Origin: Nitrosomonadales bacterium
GTDB lineage: Bacteria > Pseudomonadota > Gammaproteobacteria > Burkholderiales > Gallionellaceae
Direction of reading: 5' to 3'
Length of the DNA stretch: 64,000 bases
Assembly: GCA_016716325.1 (NCBI GenBank)
Contig: JADJWO010000001.1
Span: 1,302,001 to 1,366,000 of the forward strand
Shown: positions 26,135 to 34,123 of the stretch, piece after piece
Position numbering within the stretch: the stretch's first letter is position 1
Layout: each line of letters begins with the position of its first letter
Notes under the pieces: generated by a model
Databases searched by the model: none
The model's input: the letters and a program-made list of their open reading frames with translations, nothing else
Told to the model about the DNA's origin: nothing
Made by a program: the position numbers and the translations under genes

Positions 26135-26293
26135 GAGGCGGACAAGAAGAAGCGGCTGGGTGATAACCAGCCTGCGTGTGTTGTTGGGGCTTTAGCCCCT
26201 TACAACCACGGCGTGCCCCTTGCGGGTGAACTTAGCGAGCGTTGTATGCTCGCTAAGCCTAAGCGGATTCGGTATAAGCCGATTAGTCGATAA
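26135..26293 (+). pseudogene. ettA: Displaced ettA 3' fragment
   Basis: In one frame the segment encodes EADKKKRLGD, then about 30 unrelated residues, then AKPKRIRYKPISR and a stop. The first and last parts match the C-terminus of EttA just upstream (EADKRKRLGEEG and AKPKRIRYKPISR). The EADKKKRLGD part uses GC-rich codons typical of the host. The unrelated middle carries a 10-bp perfect hairpin (26231-26257). It is best read as the original ettA terminus, pushed downstream by an integrating element and later interrupted. It has no start of its own worth annotating as a gene. Confidence 0.7.
26255..26286. repeat. 32-bp direct repeat at ettA 3' end (att-like), right copy
   Basis: Right copy of the 24633-24664 repeat, identical over 32 bases; similarity continues patchily through AATCGAGG in both flanks. 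Confidence 0.75.
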
Positions 26294-26356
26294 ATTTAGA
26301 GTAATCGAGGAAATAAAGGCGCGGTTTATCCACGATTAGTTCAAAACGGAGAAATG

Positions 26357-27055
26357 ATGGGAACACCAATAACGTTAAGCAGCGCTAACAGACTGTACGA
26401 TATTGCAAACACATTGTTAATCCTTAGTTTAGTCGTTGGTGTGTTATCGACTTGCGTCATAGTTTGGATGGGGAAAATTAAGGAGGATTATTCTAATAAA
26501 GAAATTGCTGCTACCAATGAACGCGCAGCAACAGCTGAAGCACGTGCAGCAGAATCTATGTTGGAATTAGAAAAACTCAGGAAAGAAACTGAGCCTAGAA
26601 AAGTAACTCAAGAAATACAGAATTTATTACAAGAAAAAATTTCAGGGTATAAAAACCATATAGTCTCTTTTTATGTAAACCCATCCACAAATGAAAATGA
26701 ATGGTTAATGAGACATCTAGCTTCACCATTTTCTTTGAGTGGATGGAAAGTACAAATGAGAAGCGGGGATGATGCTAACTCACATTTTGTTCCAGACGGC
26801 ATTCTTGTTATGTCTACACCTCATGAAAAAAGCATTAAAGCAGCAAAAGTTGTAACGAAGGCGTTAAATGATGTGGGGTTTTATGCTACGACTGCACCAC
26901 TCCTAGATATTCAAAACAACCGAAATAATAATCAAGATGACCCTCAAGGTGACAGAATATTAATTTTGATTGGAGATAAGCCGATACATAAGCCACACGT
27001 TATTAAAGAAGAATTAAGAAGAATTAAAGGGGTCAGCATCGCAATAGTTTTCTAA
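26357..27055 (+). CDS. Hypothetical membrane-anchored coiled-coil protein
   Basis: AT-rich gene for about 232 residues: one transmembrane segment near the N-terminus (TLLILSLVVGVLSTCVIVWM), an Ala/Glu-rich coiled coil (about residues 50-90), and a C-terminal alpha/beta domain (WKVQMRSGDDANSHFVPDGI ... RILILIGDKP) that may be a response-regulator-like or nucleotide-binding fold. Two adjacent ATGs exist (26354 and 26357); the second is better spaced from GGAG. Its last codons, from 27026, coincide with a repeat motif (AAAGGGGTCAGC) that recurs at 27130, so the C-terminus may be repeat-derived. Lies outside the duplicated ettA ends; function unknown. Confidence 0.65.
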   Translation: MGTPITLSSANRLYDIANTLLILSLVVGVLSTCVIVWMGKIKEDYSNKEIAATNERAATAEARAAESMLELEKLRKETEPRKVTQEIQNLLQEKISGYKNHIVSFYVNPSTNENEWLMRHLASPFSLSGWKVQMRSGDDANSHFVPDGILVMSTPHEKSIKAAKVVTKALNDVGFYATTAPLLDIQNNRNNNQDDPQGDRILILIGDKPIHKPHVIKEELRRIKGVSIAIVF

Positions 27056-27126
27056 GAGCTAATGGTGAACAATAAGGGACAGACCACGGGCGTATCCGAA
27101 ATTCTGTGTGTGAGGTCGGTTTGGAA

Positions 27127-27200
27127 TCAAAGGGGTCAGCTTCGAATTATTTTTCGCTGATTGTGGCAGACGAAAGCAAAATCGAAGCTGACCCTTTTGA
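27127..27200. repeat. REP-like hairpin (GGGGTCAGC type)
   Basis: 19-bp arms at 27127-27145 and 27182-27200 (AAGGGGTCAGCTTCGA / TCGAAGCTGACCC) with one mismatch. Such GGGGTCAG hairpins commonly border REP-associated tyrosine transposases; none is present here. The surrounding 348-bp gap 27056-27403 contains only repeat debris and no convincing gene apart from the small frame at 27404. Confidence 0.6.
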
Positions 27201-27403
27201 ATTTTTCGTCCCCATGAATTCGCTGCAAATGATGCAACCCGCAATGTATGGAGGATCGCAGCATGAGCCCGCTATCGAATATCAAAGACATTGCGTAATG
27301 ATATAGGGACGGCCCCATTCTTTTCACAAAATAGAGCAGCTACGCACCTCAGTTCAGTTGTTTGCAGTGAATCACAATCCATCCATCACAAGGGGAAGCC
27401 ATC

Positions 27404-27478
27404 ATGGGAAGCAAGGACAAACGGAAAGAATCCAAGGGCAAGAAACCGCAACCCAAGCCGGTACCGGCGGGGAAGTGA
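27404..27478 (+). CDS. Small lysine-rich protein (24 aa)
   Basis: Reading frame of 24 residues beginning MGSKDKRKESKGKK and ending in PVPAGK, rich in Lys and Pro. Ribosome binding site AAGGGGAAG is well placed before the ATG, and a terminator follows two bases after the stop, so it looks like a complete small transcription unit. Similar tiny basic proteins occur in many proteobacteria; function unknown. Confidence 0.5.
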   Translation: MGSKDKRKESKGKKPQPKPVPAGK

Positions 27479-27479
27479 T

Positions 27480-27517
27480 CCGGCGTTGATGTAATCAAGC
27501 ACGCCGGGGTTTGTTTT
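27480..27517 (+). terminator. Rho-independent terminator after the small basic gene
   Basis: CCGGCGT ... ACGCCGG stem (27480-27507) with inner TTGAT/ATCAA pairing, followed by a T-rich run (TTTGTTTT). Confidence 0.65.
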
Positions 27518-27539
27518 GCCGGACGGCCGCCGGGAGGTG

Positions 27540-28337
27540 ATGCCGTCCGGATCTACATTCGGAGCGATCGACTTGCCCGAGACTTATACACAATGCCCGA
27601 AATGCAGCCACCCTTTCCCGCAGCCGTTGCCGGACAGCGAGGCCTGTCCCGCATGCGGCATCTATCTGTTCAAGTGGGCGCAAGCTGCGGGGCGCGGGGC
27701 GCAACCGACGGATGAGGCGCCCGGGCAGGATGATCTGCCGGAACGCGAGCCCGGCTGGGCCGCACGCCTGTTAGAGCCGCTGGATGCGATGAACGAGGCG
27801 TCGTTCTACGGCCGTTGCGCCGCGCTGCTGTTGCTGGCGGCATGGAGCCCGTTCCTGTTCGGCTATGACTATCGCTACGGCGAGATCAACGGTTCGTTCA
27901 TGCACAACATCATCCTGCCGATACACGAGGCGGGCCATGTGCTGTTCCGCCCGTTCGGCGAGTTCATGACGATGTTCGGCGGCAGCCTGTTCCAGATATT
28001 GTTGCCGCTGGCGATCGGCGTCGCGTTCATCGTGAAGAACCGCGACAATTTCGGCGCGTCCGTCCTGCTGTGGTGGGCGGGGGCGAGTCTGGTCGACCTG
28101 TCACCTTACATCTACGATGCGTGGGAGCCGCAACTGGTGCTGATCGGCGGTTCGACCGGCGCGGAGAACGGGCCGCACGACTGGATCTACCTGCTGGGCA
28201 TGACGGGCCACCTGGGGTCCGCGCAGACGCTGGGCGCTTTCGTGCATGCCATCGGCGGGCTGGTCATGCTGCCGGCGCTGGTGTGGGGCGGCTACGTGCT
28301 GTTCCGCCAGCACGCGCGACTGGCCGGCCGGACATAG
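27540..28337 (+). CDS. Membrane zinc-metallopeptidase-like protein with zinc ribbon
   Basis: Protein of about 265 residues. N-terminal zinc ribbon (CPKCSHPFP ... CPACGIYLF), then a membrane domain of about five helices. The sequence PIHEAGHVLF contains HExxH, the zinc ligand motif of site-2-protease-like and related membrane metallopeptidases; a second-ligand region may be DLSPYIYDAW. Start ATG 27540 is close to GGGAGG; TTG at 27516 is an alternative. Substrate unknown. The zinc ribbon could recognise the substrate. It may be an inactive homologue, since the third ligand is not obvious. Confidence 0.65.
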   Translation: MPSGSTFGAIDLPETYTQCPKCSHPFPQPLPDSEACPACGIYLFKWAQAAGRGAQPTDEAPGQDDLPEREPGWAARLLEPLDAMNEASFYGRCAALLLLAAWSPFLFGYDYRYGEINGSFMHNIILPIHEAGHVLFRPFGEFMTMFGGSLFQILLPLAIGVAFIVKNRDNFGASVLLWWAGASLVDLSPYIYDAWEPQLVLIGGSTGAENGPHDWIYLLGMTGHLGSAQTLGAFVHAIGGLVMLPALVWGGYVLFRQHARLAGRT

Positions 28338-28370
28338 CCGCTCCCTTCATCGCAACCCGGACGTTCCGAC

Positions 28371-29213
28371 ATGATGCCATTCGATCCGACCTTCCCCGAC
28401 GAGCTGAGACACGCGGCGCTGCACTGGCTGGTCGTGCGCGATGCGTCGCAGAAAGCTGCGGGGGTGCGGAGACTGTCCGCAGACTGGCAAGCGGGGCGCA
28501 TCGTGCTCGATACCGGCGCGGTGCCGGGTGCGACGCTGCCCATCCCCGGCCATCCCGACAGGCCCGGACTGGTCTCCCCTCTTTCCGTGCCGCGCCGTGC
28601 GATGAACACGCCGGAAGGCCGCGCGGCGATGGTCCATGCGATGGTGCATATCGAGTTCAACGCGATCAACCTGGCGCTGGATGCGCTGTGGCGCTTTGCG
28701 GACATGCCGCGCGAGTATTACGCCGACTGGCTGCGGGTGGCGGACGAGGAGGCGCTGCATTTCACGCTGCTGTCCGACCATCTGGACACGCTGGGTTTTG
28801 CCTACGGCGACTTCCCCGCGCACAACGGCCTGTGGGAGATGGCGCAGAAGACGCGGCACGATGTGCTGGCGCGCATGGCGCTGTTGCCGCGCACGATGGA
28901 GGCGCGCGGGCTGGACGTGACGCCGGCGATGCGCGCGAAGCTGGTGCAGGCGGGCGACGCGGCGGTGGGGCCGATCATGGACATCATCCTGCGCGACGAG
29001 ATCGGCCATGTCGCGATCGGCAACCGCTGGTTCAACTGGCTGTGCGGTCAGCGCGGGCTGGAGCCGGTCGCCACCTATGCACGGCTGGCGGCCGAGCACG
29101 ACGCGCCGCAACCGCGCGGGCCGTTCAACCTGGAAGCGCGCCGCGCGGCGGGATTCAGCGAACGGGAGCTACAGGCGCTGGAAGCGGGTTCAGACAGACG
29201 GGTCAGGGAGTAG
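28371..29213 (+). CDS. DUF455 ferritin-like protein
   Basis: Protein of 280 residues of the DUF455 family, a ferritin-like four-helix bundle. Candidate di-iron ligands are visible: HAMVHIEFNAINLALDALWR (E and H), ADEEALHFTLL (ExxH) and LRDEIGHVAIGNRW (ExxH). The arrangement resembles tRNA-modifying and oxygenase-type ferritin-like enzymes; the reaction of DUF455 proteins is not established. It ends 11 bases inside the convergent small gene on the other strand. Confidence 0.85.
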   Translation: MMPFDPTFPDELRHAALHWLVVRDASQKAAGVRRLSADWQAGRIVLDTGAVPGATLPIPGHPDRPGLVSPLSVPRRAMNTPEGRAAMVHAMVHIEFNAINLALDALWRFADMPREYYADWLRVADEEALHFTLLSDHLDTLGFAYGDFPAHNGLWEMAQKTRHDVLARMALLPRTMEARGLDVTPAMRAKLVQAGDAAVGPIMDIILRDEIGHVAIGNRWFNWLCGQRGLEPVATYARLAAEHDAPQPRGPFNLEARRAAGFSERELQALEAGSDRRVRE

Positions 29214-29433
29214 CGGGCGGCAGGAGGTCGAATTGTTCTTCTTCCAGCCGGACCACGGTCGGGGTGACGCGGATGCTCTCCCCTTTGCGCAGGCCGTAAT
29301 GTTCCTGCAGCAGATGCGCGATCATGTTCGCATGTTCCTCGTCGGGAACCAGCGCGATGGTCATGCTATCGGTGTCGGTATGCAGACTGACACGATAGAA
29401 ATGGGCCGGTAATCTGACATATGTACGGTGCAT
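29203..29433 (-). CDS. Conserved hypothetical protein (76 aa)
   Basis: Small soluble protein beginning MHRTYVRLPAHFYRVSLHTD, with an ALVPDEEHANMIAHLLQEHY helix and an acidic C-terminus. Start ATG 29433 has AAGGAC upstream; the longer frame to 29571 would run across a GC-rich repeat tract. Convergent with the DUF455 gene, overlapping it by 11 bases. Family not recognised. Confidence 0.6.
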   Translation of the reverse strand: MHRTYVRLPAHFYRVSLHTDTDSMTIALVPDEEHANMIAHLLQEHYGLRKGESIRVTPTVVRLEEEQFDLLPPATP

Positions 29434-29591
29434 GCTGTGTCCTTTTCGGTTCTTGTTGTATTGACGGGCTGGCGGGTTGGCGGGTTGGCGCAACAGAATA
29501 ATGGTGTGGCTCCAGCGATGCGATATTGTATCGCCGCATGACTTATCATGGCACCCGCACATGAATGACATTTTGTTTTTCCGGTTTTTCC

Positions 29592-30176
29592 ATGCCGCTT
29601 TCCGATCCGTTCAAAGATGACTTCTGCGGAACCGCCTTCCGCCGCGCCGCACCCGCCGATGCGGCGGACATCGTCGCGCTGGTCAATTCGGCCTATCGCG
29701 GCGATTCGAGCCGCGCCGGATGGACGACCGAAGCGGATCTCCTCGGCGGGCAGCGCACCGATACGGATGAGATCGCGCGACTGATCGCGCAGGACGGTTC
29801 GGCGATGTTGCTGTACATGCGCGGGGACGGGATCGTCGGCTCGGTGCATGTGGCGCGCGAGGATGCGGCAACGGCGTATATGGGCATGCTGGTGGTCCGG
29901 CCGGTGTTGCAGGGCAAGGGGCTGGGCGGTCTGCTGATGGCGGAGGCGGAACGGTTCGTGCGCGATGAATGGGGCGCCGCGCGGGTGCGGATGCAGGTGA
30001 TCATGCTGCGCCACGAGCTGATCGCCTGGTACGGGCGGCGCGGTTACCGGCGCATCGGCGAGCGCAAGCCGTTCCCCTACGGCGACCCGCGCTTCGGCCT
30101 GCCGAAGGTGGAGGGACTGGTGTTCGAGGTGCTGGAAAAAGGATTGGGCGAGCCGGCAGGTTCAATTTCGAAATAG
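29592..30176 (+). CDS. GNAT family N-acetyltransferase
   Basis: Acetyltransferase of about 194 residues. Motif A, VRPVLQGKGLGGLLMAEAER (V-x-P-x-x-Q-x-x-G-x-G), binds acetyl-CoA; motif B follows as ELIAWYGRRGYRRIGERKPF. An N-terminal RRAAPADAADIVALVNSAYR completes the fold. Start is uncertain: ATG 29565 or 29592, neither with a good Shine-Dalgarno; the second matches where the fold begins. Substrate unknown. Confidence 0.88.
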   Translation: MPLSDPFKDDFCGTAFRRAAPADAADIVALVNSAYRGDSSRAGWTTEADLLGGQRTDTDEIARLIAQDGSAMLLYMRGDGIVGSVHVAREDAATAYMGMLVVRPVLQGKGLGGLLMAEAERFVRDEWGAARVRMQVIMLRHELIAWYGRRGYRRIGERKPFPYGDPRFGLPKVEGLVFEVLEKGLGEPAGSISK

Positions 30177-30191
30177 TGACGGGATGACAAC

Positions 30192-30449
30192 ATGGAAATG
30201 AAGAAGATCAATTCGGGAAAATTACGCGCCATCGGCTACGACAAGCGCGCCCACCTGCTGCAGGTGCAGCTCGACGACGACAGCATGCTGCAATACAGCG
30301 GCGTCGGCGAGGAAGCCTGGCGCCGCCTGAGTACTTCCGGCTCGGCATGGAGCTACTACCGCGACAACATCGAGGAGGAGTTCACTGCGAAGCGCGTCTC
30401 CGGCAAAGCGACCGCAAGCGCGAACCCGCTCGACGTCCTGTTCAAGTGA
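30192..30449 (+). CDS. KTSC-domain protein
   Basis: Protein of 85 residues. The pattern SGKLRAIGYDKRAHLLQVQL ... YSGVGEEAWRRL matches the small KTSC domain family of unknown function, which is sometimes fused to lysyl-tRNA-synthetase-like or phage proteins. It follows the GNAT gene by 15 bases, so the two are probably co-transcribed. Confidence 0.75.
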   Translation: MEMKKINSGKLRAIGYDKRAHLLQVQLDDDSMLQYSGVGEEAWRRLSTSGSAWSYYRDNIEEEFTAKRVSGKATASANPLDVLFK

Positions 30450-30578
30450 TCCCGTACACCCCCTGACCGGACTCTGGCAATACCCGACTAATCGTGTCAG
30501 AATAAAACCGCTCTGTCAGAGAGCATGGTTTCCACTCTTCGCTCCCGCAGAGCGAGCAATGAAATGGAGGGCCAAATC

Positions 30579-30965
30579 ATGTACGCACCTGTCACGATCC
30601 CTTTCGGTTCGAAGATGCTTTTCAATACGCTCAGTCTCCGGCCCGGCGTCAACATGGAGGATGTCGAACTGGCGCTGGGCGAGATGTGCAATGTGGTGAA
30701 GGAAACTTACGGCGGCGACAAGGGTGGATTCATCGCCGGGCAGGTCTTCCAGTTTTCGGGGTTCGTTTCGGACGAGGGTTCGCTGAACAGCGCCAAGGAT
30801 GCGGAAGCGCATATAGCGATCGTCACTTACTGGCGCTCGTTCGAAGAACACGAGAAATCACACGCAGACCAGACATTCAAGGACAAATTCGACGCGCTTG
30901 CCACACTGTGCACCGACAGCAAGGAACTCGGTTACGACATGCTGTGGCAGGGCGAACCCGAGTAA
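30579..30965 (+). CDS. Hypothetical protein, possible dimeric alpha/beta-barrel
   Basis: Protein of 128 residues starting MYAPVTIPFGSKMLF, with GGAGG upstream. The segment HIAIVTYWRSFEEHEKSHAD resembles antibiotic-biosynthesis-monooxygenase-like proteins, in which a strand with W/S-E-x-x-H faces a ligand pocket. No signal peptide. The upstream 129-bp gap has no clear promoter. Function unknown; family assignment is tentative. Confidence 0.6.
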   Translation: MYAPVTIPFGSKMLFNTLSLRPGVNMEDVELALGEMCNVVKETYGGDKGGFIAGQVFQFSGFVSDEGSLNSAKDAEAHIAIVTYWRSFEEHEKSHADQTFKDKFDALATLCTDSKELGYDMLWQGEPE

Positions 30966-31013
30966 GGCGGCAGAGGATTGCCGGTTGCCGGGGATGGCAG
31001 TAAGCTGACGCGC

Positions 31014-31769
31014 ATGAACGATGTCCTCTCCGCGCTGACCGCCGCATTCAAGACTCTCCTCCATCCGAAGATGCTGGCACTGATACTGTGGCCGATGCTG
31101 GCGGCGATGGTGTTGTGGGTGGGTGCGGCGCTGTTCTTCTGGGGGAGCTGGGTTGCCAGTCTGACCGGCATGATACAGGCGACACCGCTGGAACAATGGG
31201 TGGCGCAGGGTTTCATGGCCGTCGTGTCGCATTACCTGATCGGCATCATCCTGGTGATGCTGTTGCTGCCGGCGATCTACGTGACCGCGCTGATGTTCAC
31301 CGCGGTGTTCGCGATGCCGATGATGGTCGGCCACGTCGCGCAGCGATCCTATCCGGAACTGGAATTAAGGCATGGCGGTACCGTTACCGGCAACGTCGTC
31401 AACGCGGTGGTCGCCATCGTCGTGTATTGCATCGGCTGGCTGCTGACCCTGCCGCTGTGGCTGTTCTCTCCGTTCGCGCTGGTGTTGCCGATCATCCTGA
31501 TGGCCTACCTGAACCAGCGCCTGTTCCGCTATGACGCGCTGGCCGAACACGCCAGCGGGGAGGAATACGAGCAGGTGGTCGAACGCGCCACGGTGAAGCT
31601 CTATCTGCTCGGCGCGCTGGTCGGGCTGTTGCAGTTCGTGCCGCTGCTCAATTTCTTCTCGCCCATCTATGTCGGCCTGGCGTTCATCCACCTGAGCCTG
31701 TCCGAGTTGCGGCAACTGCGCCAGTCCGCACAGGATCGCGCCACCCCCCTTTCCTGCCTGCCCCGATGA
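31014..31769 (+). CDS. EI24-domain membrane protein
   Basis: Integral membrane protein of 251 residues with five or six hydrophobic helices (for example MLALILWPMLAAMVLWVG and LIGIILVMLLLPAIYVTALM) and the C-terminal pattern typical of the EI24/CysZ-like family (FNFFSPIYVG-like PLLNFFSPIYVGLAFIHL). CysZ is a sulfate channel, but most EI24 proteins lack a known role. Its stop codon overlaps the pepD start by four bases, so the two are translationally coupled. Confidence 0.8.
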   Translation: MNDVLSALTAAFKTLLHPKMLALILWPMLAAMVLWVGAALFFWGSWVASLTGMIQATPLEQWVAQGFMAVVSHYLIGIILVMLLLPAIYVTALMFTAVFAMPMMVGHVAQRSYPELELRHGGTVTGNVVNAVVAIVVYCIGWLLTLPLWLFSPFALVLPIILMAYLNQRLFRYDALAEHASGEEYEQVVERATVKLYLLGALVGLLQFVPLLNFFSPIYVGLAFIHLSLSELRQLRQSAQDRATPLSCLPR

Positions 31770-33229
31770 CGGACGATCTCGACACCCTGCAACCGCGCGC
31801 CGTATGGTCGCATTTCGCCACGCTGTGCGCGATCCCGCGCCCGTCTCTGCAGGAGGCGGCGCTGCGCGACCATCTGGCCGGATGGGCCGAAGCGCGCGGC
31901 ATCGAGTCTTTCGTCGACAAGGCGGGCAACCTGATCCTGAAAAAACCGGCCAGTCCCGGCTGTGGATCCGCGCCGGGCGTGATCCTGCAAGGTCATCTCG
32001 ATATGGTGTGCCAGGCCAATTCCGGGACGACGCACGACTTCGAACGCGATGCGATCCGCACGTCGGTGCGCGACGGCTGGGTGGTGGCGGACGACACCAC
32101 GCTGGGCGCGGACAACGGCATCGGCGTGGCGCTGGCGCTGGCCGCGCTGGAAGAGCCGGGGCTGAGGCATCCGCCGCTGGAGGTGTTGCTCACCGTGAAC
32201 GAGGAGTCCGGCATGGACGGCGCGCGCGAACTCGCGCCCGGCACGCTGGACGGCAGGCGGCTGATCAATCTCGATACCGAGGAATGGGGGCATTTCTATC
32301 TCGGCTGCGCCGGCGGCGTGGACGTGGAGGTGCGCCACGATTGCACGCAGGGTGCAGCGCCGCCGGATTTCGCGCTGGTGCAGTTCGGGGTGTCCGGGTT
32401 GCGCGGCGGCCATTCCGGCATCGACATCCACCTCGGGCGCGGCAATGCGGTCAAGCTGCTGGCGGAGGCGCTGCGCGACCTGTCGGCGCACACCGACCTG
32501 CGCCTGGTCGAGCTGAAAGGCGGCACGGCGCGCAATGCGATCCCGCGCGAGGCGTACGCGACCTGCGCGTTGCCCGCCGCCCATGCGGCGAACATCGACG
32601 CGTGGGTGCAGCACCGGATCGATTCCTGGCGGGCGCGCTTTGCGGATATGGATGCCGGCGTGTCGTTCGCATGCGAGCATTACGACACGGTACCCACCCG
32701 GATCATTTCGCGCGCGGACCAGGACCGGCTGCTCGCGTTCCTCGACATCGCGGCGAACGGCGTCGAGCGCGTCAGCGACGATTTCCCCGGCGTGACCGAC
32801 ACATCGAGCAACCTCGGCGTGTTCGCGCTGCAGAACGGCGCGTTCCATGCGACGTTCAAGGTGCGTTCGCTGCAGGATGCGCGCGCCGATGCGCTGGCCG
32901 ACAAGCTGGTGGCGCGCGCGGACAATTTCGGGCTGCGCGCCTGGAAGGGCGGCGCGTATCCGGGCTGGACGCCGGACCCCGCCTCGCCCCTGCTCGACCT
33001 GTGCCGGCGCGTGTACGCCGCACAGTTCGGCGAGGCCGCCGGATTGCAGGTGATCCACGCCGGGCTGGAATGCGGCCTGCTCGCCGCCAGCCATCCGCAT
33101 CTGGAGATGATCTCGTTCGGGCCGGACATACGTGGCGCGCATGCGCCGGGGGAGCGCGTCGAGATCGAATCCGTCGCGCGCTGCTGGACGTTGCTGAAGG
33201 GGATCCTGCGGGAACTGGCGGACGCCTAG
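31766..33229 (+). CDS. pepD: Aminoacyl-histidine dipeptidase (PepD-like)
   Basis: Cytoplasmic M20 zinc dipeptidase of 487 residues hydrolysing Xaa-His dipeptides. Zinc-ligand and catalytic motifs: QGHLDMVCQ (first His and catalytic Asp), ADNGIGVALA (bridging Asp), VNEESGMDGA (catalytic and ligand Glu), NLDTEEWG, and a late CGLLAASHPHLEMISFGPDI with the final His. An inserted dimerisation domain lies between. Length is the usual 480-490. Coupled to the EI24 gene by an ATGA overlap. Confidence 0.93.
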   Translation: MTDDLDTLQPRAVWSHFATLCAIPRPSLQEAALRDHLAGWAEARGIESFVDKAGNLILKKPASPGCGSAPGVILQGHLDMVCQANSGTTHDFERDAIRTSVRDGWVVADDTTLGADNGIGVALALAALEEPGLRHPPLEVLLTVNEESGMDGARELAPGTLDGRRLINLDTEEWGHFYLGCAGGVDVEVRHDCTQGAAPPDFALVQFGVSGLRGGHSGIDIHLGRGNAVKLLAEALRDLSAHTDLRLVELKGGTARNAIPREAYATCALPAAHAANIDAWVQHRIDSWRARFADMDAGVSFACEHYDTVPTRIISRADQDRLLAFLDIAANGVERVSDDFPGVTDTSSNLGVFALQNGAFHATFKVRSLQDARADALADKLVARADNFGLRAWKGGAYPGWTPDPASPLLDLCRRVYAAQFGEAAGLQVIHAGLECGLLAASHPHLEMISFGPDIRGAHAPGERVEIESVARCWTLLKGILRELADA

Positions 33230-33822
33230 GCGATCCGGCACGCCTCGTCGAAATCCAGTCTCGGGTTGCGCGGATAGACGCCTTTGGCGTCGCCGTAGCC
33301 GAGGTTGCACAGGAAGTTCGACTTCACGCTGGTGCCGGCGAAGAACAGCTCGTCCACTTTTGCGTTGTCGAAGCCGCCCATCGGCCCGCAATCGAGTCCG
33401 AGTGCGCGCGCCGCGATGATCAGGTAGGCACCTTGCAGCGTGCCGCCGCGGAACGCGTTGGTGTAGGCGACCTGTTCGTCCTGGTCGAACCAGCTGCGTG
33501 CGCCCGGCGCATTGGGAAAAAGTTTGCCAAGTTGTTCGTAGAAGCGCAGGTCATGGCCGATAATGGCGGTGACGGGCGCAGCCAGCGTCTTGGCGCGATT
33601 GCCTTCCATCAGCGCGGGCGCGAGCCGCTCTTTCGCCTCCTTCGATTTGACGAACACGATGCGCACCGGGCAGGAATTCGCCGCAGTCGGCCCCATGCGC
33701 AAGGTGTCGTAGAGCCGGTGCAGCAGTTCATCGGACACCGGTTTGTCCAGCCATGCGTTATGCGTATGCGCTTCGAGGAACAACAGGTCGAGCGCAGTCT
33801 GGTTAAGGGGGGTGTTGGGCAT
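33226..33822 (-). CDS. Nitroreductase family protein, RutE/HadB-like
   Basis: FMN-dependent oxidoreductase of 198 residues. It resembles malonic semialdehyde reductase RutE: RMGPTAANSCPVRIVFV (FMN-binding), ALGLDCGPMGGFDN and the C-terminal NLGYGDAKGVYPRNPRL. No other rut genes are present, so a general quinone- or aldehyde-reductase role is equally possible. Start ATG 33822 has AGGAGG five bases upstream. Its 3' end overlaps the pepD 3' end by four bases, convergent. Confidence 0.82.
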   Translation of the reverse strand: MPNTPLNQTALDLLFLEAHTHNAWLDKPVSDELLHRLYDTLRMGPTAANSCPVRIVFVKSKEAKERLAPALMEGNRAKTLAAPVTAIIGHDLRFYEQLGKLFPNAPGARSWFDQDEQVAYTNAFRGGTLQGAYLIIAARALGLDCGPMGGFDNAKVDELFFAGTSVKSNFLCNLGYGDAKGVYPRNPRLDFDEACRIA

Positions 33823-33942
33823 GTCGGCCTCCTGCAAGTAAGTTGGGAGTCACGGGAACGATGCGCCAAGTTTATACCGGTTGGAAGCGAAATGACGCAT
33901 TCGGCAGTCAGAAATTAAAGCCGCAAAAGATCGATGCTCATG

Positions 33943-34007
33943 TGCAGGAGCCCGATTTATCGGGCGATAGCCAATCTTGGGATCGCCCGATAAATCGGGC
34001 TCCTGCA
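33943..34007. repeat. REP/BIME-like palindrome
   Basis: A perfect 26-bp inverted repeat (TGCAGGAGCCCGATTTATCG and onward) with a 13-base loop, in the 301-bp gap between the nitroreductase gene and the gene at 34124. The form, a GCAGGAGCCCGA unit in head-to-head pair, matches bacterial REP pairs. Nothing else is recognised in this gap. Confidence 0.8.
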
Positions 34008-34123
34008 ACGGCGCTTCGTTTGAACGATGATTTCGGGTATCGGAGCATGTATCTCCTGAAAACTGACTGTCGCGTGAATTATGAACCGGAAATGATGGGT
34101 GATCCCGAAGGGAGTAAAGTTTC

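Noticed and set aside
26105..26293. 62-codon gene with Cys-rich start
   Set aside because: Its two ends are ettA C-terminal sequence and the middle is a hairpin insert, so it is treated as a displaced ettA fragment.
27059..27130. Terminal repeat of an IS256-type element (AAATTCTGTGTG)
   Set aside because: Only a short resemblance, no transposase fragment and no second end.
31667..33391. 574-codon open frame on the minus strand opposite pepD
   Set aside because: Arg/His/Ala-rich translation typical of the antisense of a GC-rich gene; pepD on the plus strand has all M20 motifs.
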